A DNA stretch of 64,000 nucleotides, from NCBI GenBank assembly GCA_016785225.1, contig JAFBJZ010000954.1, positions 27,501-91,500 on the forward strand. Reading direction: 5' to 3'. The notes under the pieces are model-generated. The model ran no database searches. It was not told the DNA's origin and saw nothing but the letters and a program-made list of their open reading frames with translations. The translations under genes were made by a program, and so were the position numbers. This document shows positions 1 through 64,000 of this stretch, in pieces. The stretch comes from Psettodes erumei (lineage: Eukaryota > Chordata > Actinopteri > Pleuronectiformes > Psettodidae). Position 1 is the stretch's first letter. Each line of letters starts with the position of its first letter.

Positions 1-487
1 GGCTGCTTGTTTCCAGCGGGTTTATGTGAAGGGCAATAATAATAATAATAATGAATAATAACAACAATAATAATAACGATAATAAAAAATAAATCCTATT
101 TGTAAAGGAGGTGGAAATAAAGGATAAATAAATCCTGTTCCAACTAAATAATATATATACATATATTTTTTAAAAATCTTAAAAAGAAAAAAAAATCTAA
201 TTTCCAAAAAATAAAGTCACGTAAAACACACTTCTAAAACGACACATCAGAATTTATCCTGAAATAAAGTCTCATGACATAAAAATCATTTTTTTAAAAA
301 ACTGTCCGGACCTGAGCTCCGCGTAAAACTCCGTGTAAATTTTGAGCAAATTAAGATTAACGTTGGTTTAATAATAATAATCGTAATTTCTCTCACAGAC
401 ACAATCTTAATTTCACCGAGATTCTATTTCAGAAAACTCAATCCTGCCGGTCCGGCTCCAGGTGAGCACCCGGACCAGCGGGCTCAC
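1..487 (-). other. fezf1: fezf1 intron 1 (5' part)
   Basis: The intron begins GTGAGC at 487. The rest is AT-rich with an AAT/ATT-type run at about 37-86. No second exon with zinc-finger codons is visible, so the next exon must be further left. Confidence 0.75.
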
Positions 488-1303
488 CTTTCCGCAGACC
501 TCGCAGGTGAAAACTTTGGGCTTGCTGCCGGGACAGGAGCCGCTCAGCCGGGCCGCCGCGGCCGCGGAGCCCTTGAAGATCTTGTCGTTGAGGATCTGGT
601 CCCGCTCCTTCATGTAGTGCTGGATCTGGCTCTGGGACAGCTCCTTGAAGGCCTGCACGCCGGACACCGGGTACCGCTCGCCGGCCTGCTGCAGGCCCGG
701 CTTGCTCTTCTCGGCCATGAAGGCTTTGTGCCGGGCGGTGAGCAGGTACGAGGCCATGGGGTGCAGGTTGACCAGGCCGGCCGGCGGGGCGCAGGCGCCG
801 CCGTCCCCGCTGCAGTTCAGGTAGCACACGGTGCCCACGGCGGGGAAGGCGGACTGGTTCACGACCCGGGGTCTGAAGAGTTTGTACTGGCCGGCGGGCG
901 GGTTGGCGGCGGAGTCCTCGTGCTGGTTCTTATAGTTCAGCCCGAAGCCCAAAAAGTCCGCGGGAGCGGCCGCGGAGGACGCGTCCAAGTGGCCCGGGTC
1001 CAGCCCGGCGATGCTGAGCCGGTGGCCCGGATCGTAGCCGAGCGGCACCAGCGGGATCATGCAGTGCAGCGAGGACGGGCAGGCGTCGGGTTTCCCCGCG
1101 GGAGCGGGCTGGAACCAGCTGGGGAGCGGTATCGACTTGGGCTCGGGCGTCCGGGCCATAATCCGGTCGATGGAGAAAGCGAGGGGCTTTCCGCCGCCGC
1201 CGCCGCCGCCGCCGGAGGTGAGCATGTCGGAGCGCGCGGGCTGGCTCCCAGAAGCCGGGGGGGAGCCGAGGGTCCCCGCTGGGCGGCGGAGAGGACCGTC
1301 CAT
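488..1303 (-). CDS. fezf1: fezf1 first coding exon (partial gene), FEZ family zinc finger 1
   Basis: This exon encodes the N-terminal 272 residues of a forebrain embryonic zinc-finger protein, a nuclear transcriptional repressor that patterns forebrain and olfactory neurons (family knowledge). Seen directly: an Eh1 Groucho/TLE-binding motif FSIDRIMA at residues 43-50 followed by RTPEPK; CMIPLVPLGY near 81-90; RPRVVNQSAF near 144-153; a QHYMKERDQIL segment near 228-238; and the start of zinc finger 1 (FTCEVCGK) at 265-272. RPRVVN, HYMKE and RIMARTPEPK fit FEZF1 better than FEZF2. The start is the ATG at 1303; a GTG directly upstream is not used. The exon ends AAG|GTGAGC at 488, exactly where the family has an intron within finger 1. 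The other fingers lie beyond the left edge. An eight-glycine run (residues 31-38) comes from a GCC-type triplet repeat at about 1192-1216. Same strand as cadps2. Confidence 0.95.
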
Positions 1304-1776
1304 CACCTCCGCATCAGCCGCGCCGCGACGACAACAACAACAACAACAACGAGGAGGAGCAGGAGGAGAAGCTGCTGGAGAGAAGCCGGAGGTTGGGGCT
1401 GCTCCTCACCGGCCCGCTGGAAAGGGCATCATCTGCCGAGGAACCCCCCACCCCTCCCTCCGCGACCACCGGGCCCCGTTCCCCCCGCTTATTGACGGCA
1501 GTCGGGGCGGCCGCGGCTCGCTCGATAATGGCGTGCGGAGAGCCGGGACCTCGGCGATCGTTACGTCCGGGAAGGGAGGCGCAGAAAGTGGATAATTTGC
1601 TCAGTTCTCCTCCGTCGATTCTCTGCACTTGTCGCCGCTGGAGGAGGAGGAGGAGGAGGAAGGAGGAGGAGGAGGAGGAGGAGGAGGAGGAGGTTGTCCT
1701 TTACTTGGCAGGACTCCTGCTCAACTGGAAGGTATTTGGTAAATCCCAGGTCTCCTTGTGGCTTCGCGTGACATCA

Positions 1777-1871
<95 letters not shown>

Positions 1872-2400
1872 ACCGCAGGACTCCAAACTCGGGGTCACGA
1901 GCTGTCAGGGCTGCGCGTCACGTGCGGACTCTGACTCCCGCACTTTTGGGTTTTTTTTGTTTGTATTTTTGTTGTTGTTGTTGTTGTTGTTGTTGTTGAT
2001 GTTTTTACGCGGTTCAGGGGGAGAGCTGCAGCCGGTCGATCGATCCCGCAGCGTGGGGGGGGTCGGTCCCTGAACCACAAACTTTGATTGTTTGTTTTTG
2101 TTGTTTTTTTTCTTTTACGCACCAGATTTTTAGATGCTGCCCCCCACAAAGACTGATCCACACAGAGAAGAAGCGACATGAGAAAGGAATCACGTCTCAT
2201 CACGCCCCCCCCCTCCTCCTCCTCCTCCTCCTCCTCCTCCTCCTCCTCCTCTTCTTCTTTTCTTTTCTTTTCTTTCTTGGATGCGAGCGGCTCTTTTACG
2301 CGCAGCCTGAACGCGGATTCCACAGGATGAATCAGACCGACGGCACCGACAACACTTCAGCCCGGTCGGTGGGTCGGTGGTTCTGATGCGGAACAACCCC
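1304..2400 (-). promoter_or_regulatory. fezf1: fezf1 5' leader and GC-rich upstream region
   Basis: A GC- and CpG-rich stretch surrounds the fezf1 start and continues upstream, as for CpG-island promoters of developmental regulators. It is interrupted by simple repeats: CAA (about 1328-1350), GGA (1640-1693), TG (1785-1870), GTT (1971-1998) and CTC/CTT (2213-2276). I see no convincing TATA box, and the transcription start cannot be fixed from sequence alone. Confidence 0.5.
1785..1870. repeat. (TG)n microsatellite
   Basis: 86 bp pure TG dinucleotide run upstream of fezf1. Confidence 0.98.
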
Positions 2401-2567
2401 CCCACCCCCACCCCCACCTCCACCCCCCCACCCCCCACCTCCCTTCAAGGGTCTGAAGCGGAGAAAGAGGAGAAGATGAAAGTGGAGGAAACACGGAGAA
2501 CGTTTGTTTGGTGTCGGACTGAAGCTGATGTTCAGGAAAGGTTTTATTTTTCATTCCGCAAATAAAG

Positions 2568-2607
<40 letters not shown>

Positions 2608-3430
2608 TAAAATAATGTCACTTTAAAATAAAATTAGTTTATGCAAACTACAAAATAAACACTAAGTATTAATGAATGAATCAGGATGAAATTAAATCAT
2701 TAATATCATTAAGGAGATGTCCCCCCTTGAAGCGACCCACTGTATTTATTTCGTTCTGTTATTGTTTAATTTCAGCTTTTTAAAATTATATTTGACCGTT
2801 TTCGTTTCATTTCACCTTTTCACTCTTGTACTATTTTAATTTATTTAAGCGATTTTTATTTTACAACATGATATTTAAAATATTTATATATAATAACATA
2901 TTTCTCCTCCTGGGCAATCATAATTAATAATAGTGATGTTGCCATAAATTGTATTATTATTATTATTATTGACTGACCATGAATTTAAACAGATATACAG
3001 TTAAAAGTGTAGTAGGCCTACACTGGACGTAAAGTACAAGTACTGTAAATGATATATGAATAGAGTATTAGTACAATGAGCGTATGCAGTATAAATATGT
3101 GTGAGAATAAGAAATGATTTACATGTGTCTGAGTTAAATGTAAAAGACAAAATGTTCAAATTATTATTATTAATATTTATTACTAATAGGAGCTGTGGTG
3201 GTTTTAATAGTGGTGGGTGCAGTGGCATCAAAAGCTTATTTATATTTTATAATATATTATATATGTTAATATATATATCATTTCTGAGGCCTGTTTGATT
3301 TTAATGTGTCATTTGTTTTAATGTCATCACGAGCTTTAAATTCACGGTTTGATTATTTTGTCCTGAAATAAAATATCTGATCAACTCAGAAACTGGTTTG
3401 TGTTTATTTCTTATAATAATGATAATAATG

Positions 3431-3474
<44 letters not shown>

Positions 3475-3965
3475 GGCCTTTGTGAGTGTTGTGAATGTAA
3501 GTGATGTTAAAATTGAATAAAATAATAATGATTTGTAAATGTTTGCACAGAACAAAAATAGCTTTTAAATTCCTTTACACTTTCATTATAATTATATGAA
3601 TAATTTAAATAACCTGCAGGTTTATCATGTGTTATAATTATCATATTTAATAATATAAAAGGGCTTTTGCTGTTTGGGATTATTGTTAATCTTTTTTTTT
3701 TTTTTTTTTAGGTTTTGGTGAAATGTTTTTCCGTGTGTGTGTGTGTGTGTGTGTGATCTCAACTCAATGAAAATATTTTCTTTGAGTTTTAAAATCTAAG
3801 TGTCTCCAGTTTGTTTATTTTAAGCTGGACAACAATTTAATTTTTTTAAATTTTAAAAATCTAAATTTTTGCATTTATTTTGAAAATCTCCGGTTGGCCC
3901 AGCAGCTTCTTTCTTTTTTCAGCGTGTGAATAAAACCCAGGGAGCGAAACGGCAGCTGCTTTAAA
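2400..3965. other. AT-rich intergenic DNA between fezf1 and cadps2
   Basis: No coding exon is recognisable. The stretch holds ATT/AAT trinucleotide runs at about 2568-2605 and 3413-3473, a poly-T run near 3691-3709 and a short GT run near 3735-3755. AATAAA-type hexamers on the minus strand occur at about 3814-3819 and 3874-3879, but they are expected by chance at this composition. Confidence 0.6.
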
Positions 3966-5912
3966 ACCACTTTTAATAGTGACACTCAGATGAGACACCT
4001 GAACAAAGACAGGTGCAGGTAAAACCATATAAATATACACTTCTCTCCTTTCGGGGGCGTTTCGCCCTTTTCAACTTGCACTGACACAAACCGGATGGGA
4101 CGTCTAAAACAAGCGCCAATTCACAGATAAAACTCTTTAAAAAAAAAAAAAGATGTTTTCTCGACGACGACAGGCGGCCGATCGGATTAAAGACGAGCGA
4201 TCGGATTGAAACGACATTTCCCACAAGTCTTTTTCAGTTCGTTTTCTCAGGCGGATGCGACGTCGGGCGGTGCCAGCAAACCTTCACGAACAGGAAACAC
4301 CACGACGAACATGGACGACAGCGGAGCTACAACTACGACGGCGTCTTACCTGAAAAGCCGAACCCCCCGTCGTCGCCGGGCGGCGAACGCTCGCGTAACG
4401 CCCGGGCGAACCCGACGCGGTTGAGGTTAAAGACGACGCGGCAGTTCGGGCATCGTCCCCGTTTACTACTTCCTGTCTGCGATGCTACATTAAAGAATCC
4501 TGACGTGGTTCCTCCTCGCTCGAGACCAGATGAAGGTCGCCGTCACGATTTCTACGCAAACCGACGTCGAAATGTTTCAGACGGTCAACATCACGCGACT
4601 CGGTTTGCTTTGGATGGGCGCCGCCGCTTGACTGGCGACGGACGAAACCCGGACGAAACCTGGAGCTTCACGTTTCCAAACTCCCCGTCAAATAAAAGTA
4701 AATTTTCCTGCCATCGGAAATGTGACTAAAAAAAACCTAAAAAGCAGGAAGGTCGCGTTGAAAACAAAAACAAAAAACAAGCTACAACTGTGGACGAAAA
4801 CCAAACAGGAAGGAGCAGCACGAAAGGCGGTCGCCGAGCTCGACGGTACAAAGTGACATCAATCAGAGTATGGCTGCACCTGGAGGAGGGCGGGGCTTCC
4901 TGTCCGGCAGGTGAGGGCGGGAGGACGAGGTTCGTCACCAGCACCGTCTTCCGGACGCCTCGCCTTTTTTTTTTTTTTTTTTTGTACGTACATTCTGACT
5001 CGTGTACGTTTCAACACGTATGTACAGGAAGTGTCTGGGCGATGAGCGTGTGACGGGTTGGGTGTGTGTGTGTAGGTGTGTGTAGGTGTGGTCCACTACC
5101 TGAACACTCCTCCTCAACCAATCAGGTCCCAGCTGCCCCCCTTTTGTTTTTGTTCTGTTAGCTAGATAATGTTAGCTGCTAAGCTAACGTAGCAGTAGCT
5201 ATCTCACCTGGACTTCTGTTATTCTTCTATTTTTTTTTAATTAGAGCTAAACTACTTTTATATATGACCGAGTATAAAACAGGCTAAAGCAGAAACCGCT
5301 AGCTAATGTTAGCATAACCTGTCCTGTTGTTGATGAGGCTGCAGTTATTGTCGCCCGAAAATGTGAAACTATTTCTCTCCACGTGAATTAAATTATGTCG
5401 GACTGTGGCGTCAGTTTTGTTTTAGTTTGATTTTCGCAGCGACGGACCGAAGAAAAACCTGCGGACGACGAGGGAGCTAAAAGCTGCTGGCTACCTAACG
5501 TTAGCGCGAGCAGCTAACAGCACAGCAAGCAGGTTCCGCTGTGTTCACGTGTTGGTTAGCTTCACTCTCAGTTTCACAGTCTCCGCTTTTAGTTTTCACC
5601 CAGTGAGAGTGAGCGAAGTGGAGGGAAAAAACAAAAAATAAAATCGCAGGTTGCTAGCTAACGTTAGCATAGCATTGTCCCCGCTGCGGCGGGTTTCACT
5701 CAGTGGCTCCTTATCTGTTTCTACTCATCTTATTATATTTAAACATCAGACGTGTTTAGTGGCAGAATTAGTTATTACTCAATAAGTCGAAGTGGAGAAA
5801 AAATGGCGTCCGCGAAATTGCACGCTAGCTAACTTTAGCATAATGTCCCGTAGCAGTAGAGGAGAGGAGAGGACATCCTGATCTGTCAGGGAGGAGGATG
5901 ATCAAGTAGTAA

Positions 5913-5979
<67 letters not shown>

Positions 5980-5991
5980 TCTGCGCTGCGT
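3966..5991 (-). other. cadps2: Probable cadps2 3' UTR
   Basis: This lies directly downstream of the cadps2 stop codon in transcript sense. It begins with a CA repeat (5915-5976) about 15 bases after the stop. The rest is mixed-composition DNA with several TTAGC/GCTAA motifs at about 5158-5850. An ATTAAA hexamer at 3972-3977 (minus strand) is one candidate polyadenylation signal. The true 3' end is not determined. Confidence 0.35.
5915..5976. repeat. (GT)n microsatellite after the cadps2 stop codon
   Basis: 62 bp; read as (CA)n in the cadps2 transcript starting about 15 bases after the stop. Confidence 0.98.
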
Positions 5992-59687
<53,696 letters not shown>

Positions 59688-60841
59688 CTGGGGGGGGTGG
59701 AGACGAGATTAGACAAGCCGGATGATCAGGGATTAACAGTTACAGTCATTCATATTTTTTGCGTGTTTTTTCAAAAATCTAATCAGAAAGCGTCCCCCGA
59801 CTGTTCGTCAGAATTGTTTTTTCCCGCGGTGACATTTTTCCGGAGTGGAAAACTTTCCCGTAAATGTCATCGGCTCGTCTGGGCCCGCTGACCCGCGGCC
59901 GACATATCGAGCCGTATGAGAATTTTAACTTTTCATGAGCGCCGCTCGTAAAGCTGCATATGTAAGAGGCGTGTGTGTGTGTGTGTGTGTGCGGGGTGTG
60001 TGGATTAAACCATTATTCTGGCGGCGGCTGCAGAGCTGCCAACAACAAACACGCTCTGGAAAGTCAAAGTGCCAATTTCCAGCGACACAAAGTGGGCAGC
60101 GACTTATCTCACGCTGCCAGCTCCGTGTGTGGGCTCCTTCACGCGGCTCAATGGCGCCGCCGCGGCTCGCCATTCACCGGGGGGAGGGGGCGGGGCTATG
60201 AGTCCTCAGACCGAAGCAGATTGTAGAAATGTGAGACGGTGAAACTCAGGTTGTCGTTTTCATCTCCTCCACCTTTCCCCAAGCGGACACACTTGAACGG
60301 AAATGACGAGAGATCTTTTTCTTCTTCGTTGGTGCCGACTGAACAGGAAGTCCGGCGACCTTTGACCGCCACGACACAAAGCGCTCCTGAGGATTTAAAT
60401 GTTAAAATCCCTCCCGAGCGCGCATCAGCGATGACAGCAACACAACAGCAACACAAAGACCGGCAACGCCGCCGCGCTCGAAGACGATCGCCACGACCCA
60501 CGCTCCTCCGGGCCGGACCTGATCTAAGCCGAGCGGACAGCCGGGCTCGGACCCGTCAGACCCGTCGCTCGTCACGAGCCCGGAGTCGAGGACTTCAAAC
60601 CGCCGCCGCCCGTCAAAGTGACACGGCCAATCAGACGCGAAGAGCCAGAACAAACTAAAAACATCCCGGCTTCCTCTTATCAGCTTCCTGCTAAATGAAA
60701 ATTTAACGGAAACGTTCCCGCACAAACATTTCTCTCCATTTCATCCCGTTATCGACACAGAAAAAAAGAGCAGGAACGTCACACAACATGTGGCAACATC
60801 ACAGGTGGATCAGCTGCTCATCACACACCTGTTCCAGCTGC

Positions 60842-60872
<31 letters not shown>

Positions 60873-61016
60873 AGCACATTAGCGTTTGTTGATGCTGGAA
60901 GGCTTTAATTTCAGCCGCTCCTCCGAGCAGGTGATAGTTTATCGAGGACAGTTAACGGCTTATTTGGGCGGCAGCGAGGACCTCCCGATGGCGGATCAAT
61001 AAACACAGAGGAGGCC

Positions 61017-61080
<64 letters not shown>

Positions 61081-61186
61081 TGCTTGACGACCACACTCTG
61101 CCCAGCAGCAGTTTGTGCTGTCAGGATGCAGCTCTGGTGAGAAAACAGCACCGAGTGAGAGCGAGACGTATCTGTCAGACTTCTGG

Positions 61187-61243
<57 letters not shown>

Positions 61244-61404
61244 AGCCTGAGGTAATTATATCAGACTGTACTGTCATGGCTGCCTGCACATTCTCTCACC
61301 AGCTGCTCCTCCGCTCGCCTGCCCACGAGCAAGGCAGCTGGACGCAACCGGGGACGACATGTCTCTCGCCTGTCCCTCATTTCCTGTTAATACACTGAAC
61401 CTGA

Positions 61405-61470
<66 letters not shown>

Positions 61471-61582
61471 CCAGCTGGACCTCTCTCTGCCCCCCCAATC
61501 ACAACACAGTTCTTATTTTTCTTTTTTTCCCCACACTGGTCGTGAACGCACCGCAGCTCCTTGTAAGAACCTCCGGGTGACT

Positions 61583-61781
<199 letters not shown>

Positions 61782-62063
61782 CAGTCTGTTTCCACGAGCT
61801 GACTGATCGTCTCTTCCTCTCAGAGACGCTTCAGACTGAAATAGTTTGTGCACAGCAGAAGTGACAGGAGGAGAAATGCATGTCCCTCACAGTCACACGC
61901 CTCCTCCTGCTCCTCCTGCTGCTCCTCCTCCTCCTCCTCCCTGGTGAAACCCCCGTGTCTCCAGCCCGTCATGTTTTCCAGGAACAGGAAGTTGTGCCTT
62001 TGTGTTTGACATCATTAACCCAGGTATGGAAATGTTTTCATCAGCCTCAGGGTTTTTGTCTAG

Positions 62064-62170
<107 letters not shown>

Positions 62171-62524
62171 CAGGGAGGTGCTTTCAGTCGGGCAGTGACA
62201 AGCTATAATTTTTTATTACTGATTCATCGTTTTGTGTCAGGAAAGAGAAAAGGCCTGTTGCTCTGAAAATCGACTGTTAGAACAGACGTCGATCAATTCT
62301 CTGTCAATCAATCAATGAATCAACACACACATACACCAAACGTCTCCTAAATGTCACATAGGAGCCAGTGCAACAACTCCTCTCATTGTCATAGCAACGA
62401 CAGCATCACATGCCACCTCACACACACACACACACACATCTCTTCACAATGTCAGAATTCAGTAAAATCAATAATATTTAACCTGAGCTGCTCAAACTTT
62501 AGCTTTCTCATTAACATCAGCATT

Positions 62525-63018
62525 GTGAGTGAATATTAGCATGCTAACATGCTAAACGTTAAACCTGATGAACATAAACATGTTAGCACTGTCTCTGTTA
62601 GCAAATGTTAGCATGCTAACGTGCTAACATTAAACCTGATGAACATAAACATGTTAGCGTTGTCATTGTGAGTGAATGTTAGCATGCTAACGTGCTAAAC
62701 GTTAAACCTGATGAACATAAACATGTTAGCACTGTCTCTGTTAGCAAATGTTAGCATGCTAACATGCTAACATTAAACCTGATGAACATAAACATGTTAG
62801 CGTTGTCATTGTGAGTGAATGTTAGCATGCTAACATGCTAAACGTTAAACCTGATGAACATAAACATGTTAGCATTGTCATTCTGAGTGAATGTTAGCAT
62901 GCTAACGTGCTAAACGTTAAACCTGATGAACATAAACATGTTAGCGTTGTCATTGTGAGTGAATGTTAGCATGCTAACGTGCTAAACGTTAAACCTGATG
63001 AACGTAAACATGTTAGCA
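62525..63018. repeat. 71-bp minisatellite with GTTAGCATGCTAAC core
   Basis: Seven units contain the palindrome GTTAGCATGCTAAC (variant CGTGCTAA), AACGTTAAACCTGATGAAC and ATAAACATGTTAGC. Confidence 0.95.
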
Positions 63019-63286
63019 CTGTCTGTTAGCAAATGCTAACATGTTTACATTCTAAATATATTACATGATGAAAAAAAGAACATCTTATTGTTTACGTTCA
63101 CAAGCTAATGTTAGCACTTAGCTCAAAGCGCTGCTATTAAAAACAGGAGCAGAGCTGCTAGCGTGTCTAGCATGCTAACATGGATCCAAATAAACAACAT
63201 GATGCAGGTGAAACAACAAACAGCTCTGTAACAAGCTCGTGATGCGAGAGCGTTAACTGCTGCGGCTTCCTGTCACGTGATGCACA

Positions 63287-63328
<42 letters not shown>

Positions 63329-64000
63329 TTAAAATCAGGTTCAGGCCGGGGTCGACTGAAGGTCTGTCTGATTGCAGGAACATTTTGTCTGATGATTAAT
63401 TGAACTCCAGCGTCTCCTGGTGAAAACCTGCGTCCGTCAGGTTTTTTTTTTTCTCCATGATGATGATGATGACTGGAGACGCTGCACATCTCACATCTCG
63501 TTTCTGAGGCGCGCTGACATGCAGGACGGAATCTGACGGAATCTGACGACCGCCCAGCTTTACACTTCCTGTCTCCGCCTGATCCATTTGTACCATCACC
63601 CCCCCCCCACACACACACACACATCCCACCCCTCCCCTGGGTAATTCATCATCATCACACACACACACACACCCCCCACAGGAAGATTTATTCCTCGACG
63701 GCTCATTTCCCGTCGACGGCGGCGTCTCAAAATGAGATTTCACCGCGCCGAGGTCTGAGGAATCAATACTCACCTGCCTCCCCCATTTCACAGTGGGGAG
63801 TGAAAGGAGTCATCCAGCTTCTGCCCCCCCAGGAAGAAAAGACCGACAGAGTAATTCTGAGGGGGTCGACCTGTAACCCGTCACCTGCACGGCAAGGTGA
63901 TGACATCACGACGGTGCCGAACCGCTCGGTGAGCCCGGCGTGGCGTGTCGAGGGATCACACGGGTCACAAATAATCTTTGGGGGGGGGACACATTGAAGA

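Noticed and set aside
617..1495. A 292-codon plus-strand open frame opposite fezf1
   Set aside because: It is the shadow of the GC-rich fezf1 exon; its residues (Gly/Ala/Arg/Val) show no domain.
1304..2400. A divergent antisense transcript like human FEZF1-AS1
   Set aside because: Human has one, but nothing in this sequence (splice sites, conserved exon) supports it here.

Overview
The window is genomic DNA of a bony fish, most likely a compact-genome teleost. It holds vertebrate-type genes split into short exons with GT-AG introns, and it is densely loaded with (CA)n/(GT)n microsatellites and GCTAA/TTAGC-rich minisatellites of the sort common in teleost introns. No bacterial, viral or phage features were found.

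Two genes are present, both on the minus strand. At the left edge is the first coding exon of fezf1 (488-1303), a forebrain zinc-finger repressor. The exon carries the Eh1 repression motif and the first residues of zinc finger 1; the remaining zinc fingers lie left of position 1. From 5992 to 59687 runs cadps2, the calcium-dependent secretion activator (CAPS2) that primes dense-core vesicles for exocytosis. I could place 29 coding exons (3549 bp, 1182 residues plus stop) with compatible phases at every junction. The set covers everything from the second coding exon to the stop codon, including a C2 domain, a PH domain, the Munc13-homology region and the acidic C-terminus. The first coding exon lies right of position 64000. 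Exon numbers below assume a single upstream coding exon. The assignment to cadps2 rather than its paralogue cadps rests on sequence details and on the neighbouring gene being fezf1 rather than fezf2; FEZF1-CADPS2 and FEZF2-CADPS are paralogous neighbour pairs in human.

Layout: 1-487 fezf1 intron; 488-1303 fezf1 exon 1; about 1304-2400 GC-rich fezf1 leader and upstream region; 2400-3960 AT-rich intergenic DNA; about 3960-5991 probable cadps2 3' UTR; 5992-59687 cadps2 exons and introns; 59688-64000 cadps2 intron 1 (part).

The most interesting content is in the splicing architecture of cadps2. There are two in-frame microexons (9 bp and 15 bp), an in-frame proline-rich cassette exon, and a 111-codon exon 3 of the same size as the human exon reported to be skipped. 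Several exons have splice sites that abut long CA repeats in the sense of the transcript, and one exon is enclosed between complementary CA and GU repeats. Other unexplained structures are a perfect 31-bp hairpin in intron 11, a fold-back repeat cluster in intron 13, an ETS-core minisatellite in intron 17, and three identical CTCF-like 13-mers in introns 2-3.
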